Below, piece by piece: positions 35,001 to 48,156 of a DNA stretch of 64,000 bases. This stretch comes from Chionis minor. Its lineage: Eukaryota; Chordata; Aves; Charadriiformes; Chionididae. The DNA lies in the NCBI GenBank assembly GCA_013398295.1, contig VZSF01003247.1, positions 98,510 through 162,509 of the forward strand, given 5' to 3'. Positions within the stretch are counted from its first letter, which is position 1, and every line of letters starts with the position of its first letter. Both the position numbers and the translations under genes were made by a program. Under the pieces are notes generated by a model that had not been told where the DNA came from, searched no databases, and saw only the letters and a list, made by a program, of their open reading frames with translations.

Positions 35001-36976
35001 TTATTCTCAATCTACCTCTCACTTGCACTGATATAATCTCATGCCACTCAGACTGGCCTGTGGCATGAAGCACATCACACTTTCAAATCAGGTCCATTTT
35101 TTCATTAGCTCATATCCTTCCTGAGATGCCCTCCTTTACAGATGGCTGATCAGCAATCAACACTAGTTTGTTTCAATCAGAAAAGCAGCCGTAACTTCTC
35201 ATTTAAAGACTGTTCCTGGAGAAGCGCATTAGTCGAAGGCAGAAAGCTGGCACTGGGGCAACAGTGACTCTCGCAACTGATTTCTTTTTAGGATTTTTTT
35301 TAAAGAGATAGACCTCTTTTTATGTGGAGACCTGTTTTTTATTTTAAAACGAAGCATAATGAAATCCATGCCTTCTCATGTTGCAGGGAGCCCTTCATGT
35401 AGTGTGGGCAGGTGCCAGTAGACTGTAAATCTGAAGAGTGAATACAAAAGGTAGCAAAAGCCCAGGAGGAAGCCGGAGAATAGTTCCCAGATGTACGTGC
35501 CGACACTTTCTCCCTCTCTGTTCCTCCTCCAGCAATGCAGCGTGTTGCCCTTTGAGCCTACTTGACTGAGGTTAAGCATTTACACTTTTTCAGAGGACAG
35601 TCAGTCCACTCAGGGAGATACTGACTTTCATAGCAGGAGACTTCAAAATGATTTCCTCTCTGCTTGGGCAGCTCAAAAACACACGCGCACAGAAGCAAAG
35701 GTCAGATGTCATCCAAGTGGCGGGAGAGTGCCAGCTAAACGCTTGGGATATATTTTTATATTGGCCTCAGCTCAGCCTGCAATTCTGCGGGAATCTACTT
35801 GGCACCCACAATTCACTCCAGTGCATTAACCCTGGGTGCAAATGACAGGATTTAGCCTTCCAGGCACTGACTTGTGGGCGCAGTCAGATAGCTAGATAAC
35901 TTAATGATATCATTTGCACTCACAGTTAACTGCAGGTAGAAAAGAAACCTGGAGTGGCTGGAAAAAGAGAGAAAGAGAGAGAGAGAGAGAGAGGGGAGCT
36001 TTTTTCCCTCTTCCCTCCCTCCTCAAAATCAGATTTCTTGCACTCAGTGAGGAATTGCTTTTTAGCTTGCAGTCCAGAAAATACAAAGCCTCTCACCGCT
36101 TCTTTCCCTGTGGTGGCCATTTGCAGTTGAGTGCATCAGCCTCCTGCTCAGCCTTTTTCCTCTGTCTGCACAAGCCAGCAGTCCACAGGCTACTCACTTC
36201 TCTTTCCTTACCCAATGCTTTCTCCTCCTGTATTTCACACACATACCTGCTTTTATATTTGACTTCACCCCAGAGGTAGCTTTTGGCTATTCCCACCTGC
36301 CCCTATCCTTCTGCTTTTTAATTGTTTGTTAATTCTGCTTTGTTTCTTTCTTTTTTTTACGACCTCTGATAATTTTGATACCCAGTCAGCCCAGCCAGAT
36401 CGCCTCTTACCCACTAACACCCATATTCCTTAAGTCATCATCCACATCCCTGAATTTATTCTCCTCTACTTTCTCCCATTTTCTTATGGGAAACCAAGCC
36501 TGCCTTCAAAGAAAGTGAGGAGAAAGCTGGCTCCCTGTGCACTTGCCTTCGCTGAGGTTTCATACAAGCAAATACATGTGACGTCATCTGCATGTCATCA
36601 GCTCATCTGTGACTGCAGAGGGATGGCAATGGATGGGGATTGCTTCCCAGGCTCACCGAAACAGGGACTCGAAAAGGACCTCATCCCTAATCGAGGTTTG
36701 TGGATGCCAGGAATACAGACAAAGAAATCAAATTAATAAAATGGTGCTGGTAAAAACAGAATTGTTAATAGGCACCCCGGAGAGGCAGAGCTTCTCCAAC
36801 CAGTGGGTGTGGACCCACTTTGCATGGCTGATTCATTTACCGTAAGTTCCTGTTACTTTATACCTAAACCAAATGTGAGCTGTGTGCAAAGATATTCTGA
36901 AACTTAATTACTCCTCCAGTTTAGTACGAAGCCAGTGCTCAAATGGCTGAATTACGCCATTTGGAAAGGACAATTG
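32031..36976. other. Unique noncoding sequence
   Basis: No exon or mobile element recognised. It contains A-rich runs at 33680-33720 and 33890-33900 and a GA microsatellite (35966-35993). The interval 34610-34960 is dense in homeodomain-type cores and AT-rich words. Several frames of 90-121 codons occur on both strands around 35914-36279, caused by the GA/CT-rich tract rather than by coding. Confidence 0.6.
35966..35993 (+). repeat. GA dinucleotide microsatellite
   Basis: Roughly thirteen GA units with one AAA interruption, followed by a GGGG and pyrimidine-rich sequence. Confidence 0.9.
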
Positions 36977-37360
36977 GTTATTACACTTATCAGATTGTTT
37001 GTGACAGGAATGGGTTAATTTTCCTAACCTTTTCTGTTCTTGTTCCACTCGCAGGGTTGTCAAAAGGATGGATAAACGTGTTGCTATTTTCTGGTTTTGT
37101 TTCAGTGTCTATCACGAGAGTGGACCAATTTCATACCATTTGCTGCTTTCATTACTGTCTCAGGGTTGTCACAAGAATTGATAAATTTCAGACTGTTTTT
37201 CTTGTCCTCATTACAATCTTAAGGTTGTCATGAGAATGAATTGATTTTGTGCCATTTTCTGTTCTCATTACAGTCTTTGTCATGAGAATGGCTTCATTTG
37301 GGGCCATTTTTGTTCCTGTTACTTACAATCTTTTGTCACAAGAACAGGGATTATTTGATG
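36977..37360 (+). repeat. Degenerate minisatellite of about seven 50-60 bp units
   Basis: Units start near 36977, 37027, 37081, 37137, 37194, 37252 and 37304. Each carries a pyrimidine-rich half like TTTTCTGTTCTCATTACAAT, then a centre of GGTTGTCA(C/T)GAGAATG, then an AT-rich end like GATTGATTTTGTGCC. Pairs of units agree at many positions but none are identical, so the array is old. No open frame follows the period, and the sequence does not resemble CR1 or the LTR elements. An inverted unit follows downstream. I do not recognise a named repeat family. Confidence 0.82.
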
Positions 37361-37394
37361 AAAATGAGAAGACAGCATCTCAGACACTGAGATT

Positions 37395-37452
37395 CAGGGA
37401 TAACTTGTTCTTGTGACAGAGATCATAACGAGGACAGAAAGCAGTACAGAAT
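37395..37452 (-). repeat. Inverted unit of the 37-kb minisatellite
   Basis: The + strand reads GTTCTTGTGACAGAGATCAT and then AACGAGGACAGAAAGCAG. Its reverse complement has the CTTTCTGTCCTCGTTATGAT ... GTCACAAGAAC order of the upstream units, especially the last one (GTCACAAGAACAGGGATTAT at about 37335). The array therefore ends in an opposite-facing copy that could pair with any of the direct units. Confidence 0.75.
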
Positions 37453-39855
37453 GTATCCATTCTTGGGATGATTTTAAAGGTTGTGATTTTGTGACCCTGA
37501 TTGTGCCAACTGACTTCACCAGGAGGAGATTTTACCACTTTTGTTGTAGAAACCACTTCTTCATTCACAATGTTGGTATATTTCTCCCTACTCAGCAAGG
37601 GACAATATTTTTATACAGAGGCTATCAAAAGCATTACAGATGAGCAACACTGAAAAATTTCAGGATAGACTTTGGTATCCAAGGGGCTCAGACCTCAGGA
37701 ACACACATTTCAAAACCCAGCTGAAACTTCAGGTGCTTTTCACCAGACCCAGCTAGGAGTCACCACAAAGAAGGGCACCATTGGGTGCAGACATGCATTT
37801 TGGAGAGTTAAATACACAGCAGAGATGTGTTTTTGAGTGTCTAGCTCATTTTAGGTTTGCCTAAGCTGCCTGCGTAGCCAGCTTGATCTGGGAGCTCTGG
37901 GACTCTGAGTTCAAATGAAGGTAAATGAGTGACTGCAAACGAGCGCCTGCAACTCAGCTAAGAATGAGTTACTGCAAATGAAAGGGCAGAAGTTAGAGAT
38001 CAAGGCATGTACAACATCCAGGGCCCAGAAAACCTAGAAGTAATTATTGCGTTCTTGAAGGTGATCAAAGAGAAGCAGCAGGAAATGCTAAATAAAGCAG
38101 AGAGTTTTACAGCACGTGGGAAGGGGGTGAGAACAAAATAGGCGTCACAATGAGATTGAAACTATGGACAAAGAAAATGAGAAAGTAGTTGTGAAGGGGG
38201 GGTGGGCAGTACCAGAGAAGAAGCTACAGCAAAAGAGAGGAGACAACACTAAGGCACAGCCGCATGCATGTTAAGAACACTAAGGTTTGGTTTGTGCAAG
38301 ACCAAGAACTGAAAGAAAGGACAAGAAGAGAAGAAAGGGAAAACTAGAGAAGAGAAAGACCTTTATTATGGGATGCACTAAGCTGTCTGTTGATAAACCC
38401 TGTGATGGGGTGGACAGGGAAGCCCCAAAGAGGGCATGTGTGCCTGCCAGCCACATCTTCAGTAATGGTAAGCAAGTGGTGGCTCACTGCCCTGAAAGAC
38501 CTTGTATTAACTGCCTTTGGGCTCACCAGCTTTTCTTTTGCAGCAACCAAGATTTTATTCCTGAGCTTAGACTCCTGATTCCATCAGAAACTAAATGCGG
38601 GATGTACGTACGTGATTTTCTTCAGCATGCCTCCCAAGATGAGATCTGAAGGAGAGGAAATGGTGAGTTGGAGGCCAGTGCCATAAGGAGGATTCAGGCT
38701 GTGAATCAGCCTGGAAGAAGGCTGTGCTAACTGGAATACACCGCTGGAACAGGTTGGGTAGTCGTCCTGCAAAACTGTCTGGGAAATGATCATAAAATCC
38801 ACCTGAAAACAAGGGTACCTGAGCAGTGAAAGAGATCACCAGTAAAAGAAAAGTGAGGGGGGTGGACATTCCCCACTGGCTAAGTAAAATAAAGCAGGAA
38901 TGCTGCAATAAATAGACCTGACAGATGACCCCTGGTATTTCCTGGGCCAATTTCTATGAACGTTTTATTGATCTTTTACATTCTGATTTGACTATCAGAG
39001 CCTATGATCCTTTGTCCCATACCTCCCCCTCTGCCCCCACATTTGCCATATGTACCTAATCTCACTGCTCTGTCTACCATCTGCCATTGTTTGAAGTATA
39101 TGGGAATATAAGTTTAATCACAAAAATGGTGGCCTTGTCGGTGTGTACTACACGAATGTTCAACTTTCACAAGATGAAGTGACCTCCAAGTGGCTTACTG
39201 CTTTTCATTAATTTCTCTGTATAATTGAACATTTTTCGGCATCTCATTTAACAAACTGTTAAGCTCCTTATTGCACAGAAGGGCCATGTGATGTGCAGGG
39301 ATTCTGAAATGCTTCCCCTCATTCACAGTTCTCCTACGAATATCCTGGGCATTATTAGTAGTTCACAAAGCCAGCACATTTTCTTTTTGATAAGTGTCCC
39401 TGTTCTGCCCTCCTTTGTCCACCTCCAAACGCCGCCTAGTACTTACAAAGAATAAAACCACGCTGTCTAACTAGCCTGGTGCTTTGGATTGCTACTCCTG
39501 CTCACTCAGTTGCCTGTAAGGGGATGTACTTATATCAATGAAAGATAAATCCCAGCTAGAAATACAGGTCCCTGACAACCTAATCACTGAAACCCTGTCA
39601 AGTAACCCCTAATTTTAAAGCGAGTGGTTAATTCCCAGCAAATTGATTTATGCACTGTTTGAGGTTTGGCGAGTTGTGTTGTTCATCTGTTATTACCAGG
39701 AACTCAGCTCAGCCTATTCATTTAGACCACTGACACAACACAGTGCATCTCCCAAGAAAATTTCCTTTGTCAGCACATCTAGAATTTGCTAATTAAATCA
39801 ACGATGACATTATTCACTTTCTGAAAAAAGCAACTTCTCGCTCCTGCCCCCCTTA

Positions 39856-39888
39856 ACACACATGTGTGTGCATAAACACGCACACACT
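39856..39888 (+). repeat. Degenerate CA/TG dinucleotide tract
   Basis: ACACACATGTGTGTGCAT followed by ACACGCACACAC gives an alternating purine-pyrimidine run with a self-complementary centre at ACACATGTGTGT. Confidence 0.75.
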
Positions 39889-40040
39889 CAAGCATAGTTT
39901 TTAACCGTCATTTGTAAATGCATTCATTCGGTCCAAAACTTAGAATGATCTTTATTAACTATTTCAGTCAGCGTTAGATCATCTGCTTACCTCAGTAGAC
40001 ATGTACTGCCTATATGCCTATAAACTCAGCAACCTCTAAA

Positions 40041-40079
40041 GTGTGTGTGCATCTGTGTGTGCACACATGTGTGTATGTG
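40041..40079 (+). repeat. Degenerate TG/CA dinucleotide tract
   Basis: GTGTGTGTGCATCTGTGTGT followed by GCACACATGTGTGTATG is a second alternating tract about 150 bases from the first. It also contains ACACATGTGTGT. Confidence 0.75.
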
Positions 40080-40528
40080 ACAAGAGTGGGGGCCATATGA
40101 TGCTCATAAGCAATCATGAGTCTTACTTCTTCAAAGCGTGCCCTAAGGTATAAGTTTTGTTAAAATGATAGGGTTGGCCAGCAAGTTCTTTTCTCGTCTG
40201 TGTTATTGCAGTAGAAGTGAATTTAAAGTACCAGAAAAGACAGGTTGTCCCCCAAGCCCCGTAATTATGGGTCCATAATATCACTGCAACTCTTGGTACT
40301 ATTTAAGGTGCAAAGAATAAAAGAACATTGAACATTGAAATTAACCTTTTTTGAGCATCCAGTAATTTTTCAAAGAATGCTTCTTCCCTTGAGAGGTTAA
40401 AATTTGGAGAGTAAGTGTCCAAAAAACCTATCTACGCTCAGACTCCTGCTTCTGTAGGTGTTAGGTGAAAGTGGAAGCCTGTATCTGTGCATAGACACGG
40501 TCCAGCAAAGGCCCTTGGTGGTGTTTTG

Positions 40529-41031
40529 GATACCGAGTACCGTGTTCAGTTTTGGGCACCACAGTATAGGAGGGACATTGAGGTGCTGGAGCGTGTCCAG
40601 AGAAGGACAACAAAGCTGGTGAGGGGTCTAGAAAACATGTCTTATGAGGAGTGGCTGAGGGAGTTGGGATTGTTTAGCCTGGAGAAAAGGAGAACTTATC
40701 ACTCTCTACAACTACCTGAAAGGAGGTTGTAGCAAGGTGGGGGTCAGTCTCTTCTCTCTTGTCCTGTAGGACAAGAGGAATCTGCCTCAATTTACACCAG
40801 GGGAGGTTTAGGTTGGATATTAGGAAAAACTTCTTTACAGAAAAGGTTGTCAAGCATTGGAACAGGCTGCCCAGGGAAGTGGTGGAATCACCATCCCTGG
40901 AGGTATTTAAAAGATGGGCAGACGTAGTGTTGAGCACCATGGTTTAGGGGTGGTTTAACAGTGTCAGGTTTATGGTTGGACTCGATGATCTCAAAGGTCT
41001 CTTCCAACCTAAGTGATTCTGTGATTCTGTT
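40529..41031 (+). mobile_element. CR1 LINE 3' end, second subfamily
   Basis: A sense fragment that begins in the C-terminal coding block ([20 protein letters not shown], then [20 protein letters not shown]) and runs to a TGATTCTGTGATTCTGT tail. A deletion of roughly a dozen bases after SLEKRR (near 40690) shifts the frame, and the following tail [20 protein letters not shown] is open in another frame (40759-40947). Peptide and tail type match the copy at 31.7 kb. It is about 140 bases longer at the 5' end than that copy and has no catalytic motif. Confidence 0.95.
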
Positions 41032-44000
41032 TGCCTTGCAGGGCAACATTAATTCAGTAGTACCTTCCGCTGGGTGCGCAATATGGCTCTTAACCCTGTG
41101 GTAAATCCCACATTTCCTCGTCTGCTCTGTAGCTTAGCCGTATGTGGCCAAGCTCTACAGGCTACCAACTTACCACAGATCGGACGTTTGCAGTGCAACC
41201 AAGAAGAAAGGTATCAGTGATACTCTGTCTCCAGTTCAAAAAAGTATTTTTGGGTCATGGCTGTGTGCCCTGTGATATCAATTCACCTCTGTGATGGGTG
41301 GTCTATCATTCATCAGCAGCCCAGGACATGGCCATCCTTCCAAGGGAAAAAACCAAGAAGATGACAAGGAAACCGGAAGTTTAAAAACAAAACAGCTCTG
41401 TCACTCTGATCTGTACATAAACCAGAGTGTGCCAGCTTAGCACCATTGCCCTCAACTCCAAACTTTAGAATGGCAGCTGTCTTTTCATCCTTCTGAAGAG
41501 TCAGTTAAAACTAAATTTCACTTTTCAAGAGAAACTGACCCTCGGTAGGCCTCAGAAAAATTCAAAACAAAATGAAACACCTAGACATCATGCCTTAACC
41601 TTCCTTTTCAAAGGCAGGTTGACTTGCATTCAGTCTTGCTGTATACCTACTGTCTTCTGGCTGGCAAAGACTTTCCAATGCCACTATTTATGACTGTCCC
41701 ATATATGTCACTATTGAAGCATAAGTGGTGCATGGTACCATCGCTTCCAAGCAGGTCTTGAGGCAACACCTCCTTAATCAAATCCAAAGTATCCTTGATT
41801 TTTTTCATTCTATTTAATTCTGTTTATTGAAGCCATTTAATACCCTTGTTTAGTCAAATACAGCCCTGATGTATGTTCTTGGCCCGCTGTAGAAAGGTTA
41901 CAGCGTTTCATGCTTTCATTCTTCATATCTGGAGCAGCCGTGGAGTTTTTCCACCAACTCATTGCTTGCTAATGAACTTTTTTTTTTTTTTAAGCAGCCT
42001 GTCATTTTGTTTAATGTTGCAAAATAAGGCAGTCTTTAAGTGGGATCTGATTTTGCTAAGAGATGTCTAAACTTAAGTGAGATAATGGATGTAACAAAAT
42101 ACCACCAAATATGACAGCTTTGTTCTGCCAATGTAATTTGCTGATTCTGGAAACCAAACGCAGAACAGTCTGTGCCAGTCTTAGAAAAGAGGCTTGTTTG
42201 ACAGATATAGACCTGCTTAAATATCAGCATACACTACATTAAATAGCAGACTTCTGCATTCATTTGTGGGTTTTAGTCACTTGTCATAACAAGGGTTTTT
42301 CATTTTATTTAAAATGCCTCATTGCTCCTATCACTCTGGTGCCCAAGTGCAGTGGCTGTTTTGCCCCCACCCCTTCTTATGAGTGGAAGGTGATGTTACC
42401 TGATGGAGGCACCAAACTCCTCTAATTGTAATAGTTTCTAAAAGCATAACTACCTCTTCATTTATTTCAGAAGAAAAAAGGTTTCCATCTGCTGTGTTGT
42501 GGAGAAACCTTGGGTTGGACTTGGTTGTGTCCTTCCCACAGGTGAAGAAAAAGGTACATGTTTGGCAAGAAACCTCTAGGAGCACAAACTGTTCAAATAC
42601 TGCTGGTTTTCTTTTGTTGACCTCATGCCGTTAAGAGATGCCCTTAGGACCATGAGACAGAGCTATTGCTATTTCCTGGTAGTTGGATTCTCAGCGGTCT
42701 ATAGCAGTATCTGCGTGTAGTTCAGATTCAGAGTTTTAAAGTATATGACCAAAAGTTATTGGATTTACCATGCTTCTGCATTCATTTGGATTTTTTAATA
42801 TCCCCCAGCACATACATATATATAGGCATAGAAGGCTATCTTCTGTTTACTTGCTATTGACACTTCCACATTTATCAGACTTATTTCACCTTACCTTAAA
42901 CCTTCTGTCTTCCACAGTCCCTTCCTCCTCTCTGCAGTTCTCCCATATTACTTTTTTACACTCTCCATTTTTCATATTTAAAGTTTTAAGATGTTTGGAC
43001 CTTGGTTTTTAACAGGAACGTATTTCTTCACTTAAACATTGGTATATCTCGGTAAGGTCCTTGTGCTTTCCTACGTGTCGATTCTGACACTTTCAAGTAA
43101 AATTAACTGTAATTGTCACATATTACGTGTAGCCAATATTTCCACAGTAAATTCTGCCCAGGAATGTGATGTTGGCAACCCTTTCTCCTGCAAAAGAGGT
43201 GCGTTCAAAATGATCACCCATGTTATGACTCTTCTGCACTCAGACCAGCCTTATGCGAGTTTGCCTTCACTTAGGATCAGAACATCAGATGATGATATTT
43301 TTTAGATCAACAAAAATTAATGGTGCTGTGACATTTCATCTCATCGGAGGATATGAATCTAAATGTGCAGTCCTGACCCCACTGAAATGAAGAGAAATTT
43401 TGCCACAGCCCTGAATTTCACTTTAACTCTATTCTTGCTTATACAGATTAAACTCAGTGAAATTACAGTTTTTAAATTTATTTGAATGATTTTACTTACA
43501 AGGCTGTTATTTTAATAGCAAAAAAAAATATTTTTATGTTGAAGGAGTGATTTGTGGGGGGAAACTATATAATAATTAAAAGGCAAGACAAAAGTAAATC
43601 TGTCTCTCAATTCAGAGTCACATCCTTCAATCCAGAAAATATCTTTCATATTTTGGTGTACAGCAGATATTTCTGGCTGTGTTACTAGGCTTACTTTGCA
43701 AGTATACGATATTTTAAATGCAAATGGATAAAGCAACTGAGCCAAGACCTCGTCAGAAAACCAAGTTAGGACTAGTCTTCTCTTTCCCTATCCCACTAAG
43801 ACTCACGTGCTGTAGAGTCAGTGGCTTATTCATGTCACTTCTTTCAATCACACCGCACAGGGAATCAAGAGACCCTTCCTTGGACTGCTGAGGCTACTTA
43901 ACTGTCCTCTATCTCATTATGGAGCTGAAAAGTCCCAAAAGGCTCAATACAGAATCATAATTCTGACCACAGTGTGGTCTCTGGAGACCCTGTTATTTCT

Positions 44001-47000
44001 TCCGAAATGGGTAGGTTTACTAATTTCCTTCACGAACCTGACAATGTCAAACACCCTGCAACCAGCAGAGCCCTGCCAGTGCAAAAACAGGGGGGACACC
44101 GTGCAGTTCAGGCATCTATGGCACAGAGGAATGAGACCCTGGCATAAGCCTCATTTCTCTCCTAGAGAGGTGACGGTGAAACAGAAACAAGGTCCCTTGC
44201 GCTTATCTACAAGTGTGTATTACTGGGAGGGTAGGATGGGGGGTGTAGGGCGGAGGGAGAGGGCTTGCCTGTAAAGAGTAGACCCTAAAATCTGAGGTTT
44301 GTACACCGCAGGTGTTAAACTGAAGGAGGGAGTGGGATCTGAAAACTAAGCACTTTAAGTACTGTGTCCTCTGACAAGAACAGCTATTCAGATTAGATAT
44401 CGATAGCATGCCTATATTTATAGCTACTGCCAAATGACCCAAGATGGATCGCTTTCTTTGATAAAGAGAAACCTTGTCATTTCACAAATTTTAGCAGTAT
44501 TGCAAATTGCTGTTAAGCTAGCAATGAGATTTCTTAGTTCAGTTTAAACTGGCAAACCTCTCTCTCATTCTGCTTACAAAATTCCTCTGCCTCAAAGACT
44601 GAAGACAGACCATCTTTATTACTATTTAAGTCAGAAGCATGAGCGAAGCATATTTTTATAAAACCTCAGTCCCTTCTGAAAAGATTTCCTGGAAATTTTG
44701 ACCCTCAGTCTTTTAGGAGTGGTCAAGATGGGGAAGAGAAGTCTGACTTGACACAGCTCAGAACATGTCTGAAAGTCAATTTATTTTTGTCCTGGTAGGA
44801 CCCTATATGCAAATTCAGTGCTGGGATATTTTCCTAGAGATGGTTGGACTGACAAATCCTGGAATTTTTAGATTCATATTTAATTTGAGCAGTGACAACG
44901 AAACACAACTGCTTTAGTTTAACCATTCATGCCTTCAACACCCACAAACCATGAAAAAATAAAGTTGACTCCACATACAAAACTCTGTGGAACACTAGTT
45001 TTCTCGTAGGTGAATCTGGTAGAAGGAGAGATAGTGGAGAAGCCTCATATTAATTTTCCATTGCCCACTAATTTTAACTGTTAAAACAGCAAAATCTAAG
45101 CATTAGATAACATCTGCTGGTTAGTGACTGAAAAGCAAGTCCCACTGACAGATATAAAGGTGATTAGTGAGATCTTTGCCTGTATTTTTCAAAGGGTCCC
45201 AGAAGCCTAGCAGCATCACTGGTGTCTGGCACAGATGGAAATTTGCTACTCAGAATCCTAGGGGGAAGAAAACGCACTTTATTACTAAAACTATTCAAAA
45301 CAATCTATCTTTTTTGAAGGCCAAAACTGAGAGAAGCTATTTAAAGTGAATTTAATGTGACTTCCGCTATAGAGGATGGGAAGCCAAAAGGAGAAGTTGA
45401 AAAAAAATATCATTCTGCATGCCAGGAGTCAGAGAACCACCCACTCATCTAGGCAAGCCAGAGAAGAGTGCAGGAGACACAGCTGCCAGTTAAAATACAT
45501 TACAAACTGAATGAGATCCAAAACATTGATGATCCCAACCATCAGCAGAAAGAGGAGAACCAAGAGAATTTAACTACATCTGCAGAGAATTCAAACCTGA
45601 ACTAAAAATGAGGGCTGACTACTCAGGGGAAACAAGCATACAAGATCATCGCCAGAAATCCAAGCAAAATAGTAGAGGCTGAATTCTAGTATTCTTATTC
45701 GCACCAAGTAGTTTGTATTATATGAATTACCCCATTGATTTCAGCAAGGCTACATGAGTCACAAAGTCCTATTCAGAATAAACTGAGGCACTACATTTGG
45801 GTTCTGAGTATGGTAATCTCCTTTCAAGCCCTGAACACAGAGCTGGAGAGAGGATGGATGACACAGACAGAACTATATGATGGGGATATTGAGCAGAGAG
45901 CTCAAGACCAGCCCAAAACAAAGCCCTCTCCACCCTTTCTTGGGGTAAGGAGTATCTCCTGGGTTTCCCCTCACCTGTAGTGCAGTTTCAGGGGCACCAC
46001 TGGACACACAATGGCCAGGATGTCTCCTCTCTCACCACTTGCAAAAGGAGAGATTTCTGCTAATGTGGCGCTTCTGGTGACTAGCAGAATTGTGTTGCTG
46101 CCGTGCAGTGTCATAAATAGGAAGGATGAAGGGAAAAGCCCAGACCTGGAATACACGGTCTCCTAGCTCTTGGCTGGCCAACAGCCTTTGAATGGGCACC
46201 TCAACCCAGCACAGCTGCAGGAAACCCTGTAAGGACTGCAGCCCCACCAGCCAGAGGGTTTGCCAAGAACAGCCACCATCGGGAAGCCTGCTGTGGCTCC
46301 AGGTCTCCTAGACCTCATACTGGGAACTGCCTGCGTGCTAAGATGTAGAGCAGGTGTAAAGACAAGAGGCTGTCGTAACTCTTGTCCTACACACATCACC
46401 ACATCAGCAAGGCTGTTTCCTCCATGCTGAGCTCCATTCAGCTTTACGCTAGCCGTACTGCAGTCGGCAAGAGTGCAGCTCTGTGGGTCCTGCCTTGGAA
46501 AAAGCAGTCGAGCATACATTTACCAAAACTCAGCTCAGTGAAGCCAATAAGAGCACTGCCGCATCTGAAGTCAGCCTCAAACTGAGTGGTATGAGGTGTA
46601 AAATGCACTGGTGCTGTAGGATGGCCATTTGCTCATCCTCAAGGGCAGGTAAGCCAACGTTCTAATACTTTGCTGTATGGGGATCTAAAACTTGACTGGT
46701 GTAGTGAATACTACTGTATCATTTTCACAGGGAATTTAATTCATTAAGACTGAAGGGTGGTATCAGTAGGGATTCCTCTTGAAAACTTACAGAAAACATA
46801 ACCTCTGCTAACTAAAGCACCCATGTGTAATTAATTTTTGTCCAGCATGTAGCTATATAAACTATTAGTCCTGAAACCATGTTTCAGTCTTCATTTAAGC
46901 TTTCTTCTCTCCAAACACTCGGAGGGAGGTTTGTGACTACAGACCACTTTGCAAATAACAAGGGTTTCGGTTGCTGCTACCTTTCCAGCTTAGCATTTCC

Positions 47001-48156
47001 AGCGTGACTCCCAGGGGGTGACGGGAGTGCTCTCCCCACCCAACCCAGGGTCTTCAACTCCAGCCTCAGGAGGCAGCTGTGCGAGCTGTGCATCTGCACT
47101 GAACGCTGGTGGGGGGGTGGGATTAGGTTCAATAATATTACACCCATGCTTGAAGAGCACAATCAGGGCAACTGGAACACTTTGCAGCTAAGTATTTCTT
47201 GGGTTTGGCATTGATATCCAGAAAGACCACCAGAATAAATTTTGAACCATGTACTTCCTCTGGTGCCTCTTATACTTCAATATGGTACAGTATTTTTCCC
47301 CCTGGGAAAGTTTCTCGGACATTAGAAAAGGGTGGTTGGTAACACTGGGCTCCCAAAAGGTTCTCAGAGACCTCTCTTCTAGTCACCTTAACTGAATTTT
47401 TGCATTACACTTGTCACTTTGACCCTGACACAGAGCAGGAATGGATGATCAAGGTTACTTCGCTGTAGTGCAAACGTTGTAGTTTGTCACAAACATAAAA
47501 TAAGGTGACCTCTGAGACAGTAGGGCTACATTTCAAAAACTCTCCTATTTGTCCTAGTTAATGAGGAATAAAACGTATTAGCCTGTAATGGAGAGAATTT
47601 TGGTAACCTTCCTTTGGGAGGTACCCAGAGTGAATGTCCTTTAGCAGTTCAGTAAAAAAGGCTTATAAACATGTTTTTTCTAAGCCTGTGTACACAATAG
47701 GGGAAATCACATAAAAGTAGTGGATTATGTAGAAAAATGTTTTGCTGAAAACTTGATAAAAAGGTTTTGGTCCCGTGGCAGAAAGCCACAAAAGAAGAGG
47801 AAAAGAGGCTGCTCACCACTTACAGACCCTTATCTCGCAGATCTTATCAAGACGTCAGTTCAGCCCTCCCAGCACTGAAAGCAGGAAGGAAGAACTTCAC
47901 AGGCACAATTACACCCCGCAGCTTTCCACGCCGGAGCCCGAAAGCACGTCTCACTGGGGAGAGTCCTGAGCAGTTGAGCAGTTTCATTCCACAGTGGTAA
48001 AAATTATTATTGCCCTTATTAGCAATACGGATGATTTTCCAGGTAGAAGGGAGTTCCAGTCAGCAAGGAGTGTGGTAACCAGACCTGTATTGTACAGCAG
48101 GTGCAGAGGTCCCTACAAAGGAGGCAGGAGATTTACCCTCACCTTTGCTTTCTTGC
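41032..48156. other. Unique noncoding sequence
   Basis: No exon or mobile element recognised. Several T-rich and A-rich runs (41980-41992, 43520-43530) and a G run at 47110-47116 occur. Open frames reach 118 codons (46163-46519, minus strand) without any domain I can name. A purine-rich interval runs from about 45360 to 45660 on the + strand. Confidence 0.6.

Larger units (their letters stand above)
37453..40528. other. Unique noncoding sequence
   Basis: No exon or mobile element recognised. A purine-rich patch lies at 38287-38370. It opens a 120-codon frame (38287-38649) with a basic N-terminus but no domain I recognise. Two alternating purine-pyrimidine stretches occur at 39856-39888 and 40041-40079. 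Confidence 0.6.

Noticed and set aside
35914..36279. 121-codon plus-strand frame
   Set aside because: Contains a run of Arg-Glu repeats coming from the GA microsatellite; the rest shows no domain.
38287..38649. 120-codon frame with a basic N-terminus
   Set aside because: The basic start comes from a purine-rich patch; no family recognised and no homologous motif seen.
40487..40732. 81-codon frame starting at an ATG
   Set aside because: Its main part is the CR1 C-terminal block; it is a transposon fragment, not a host gene.
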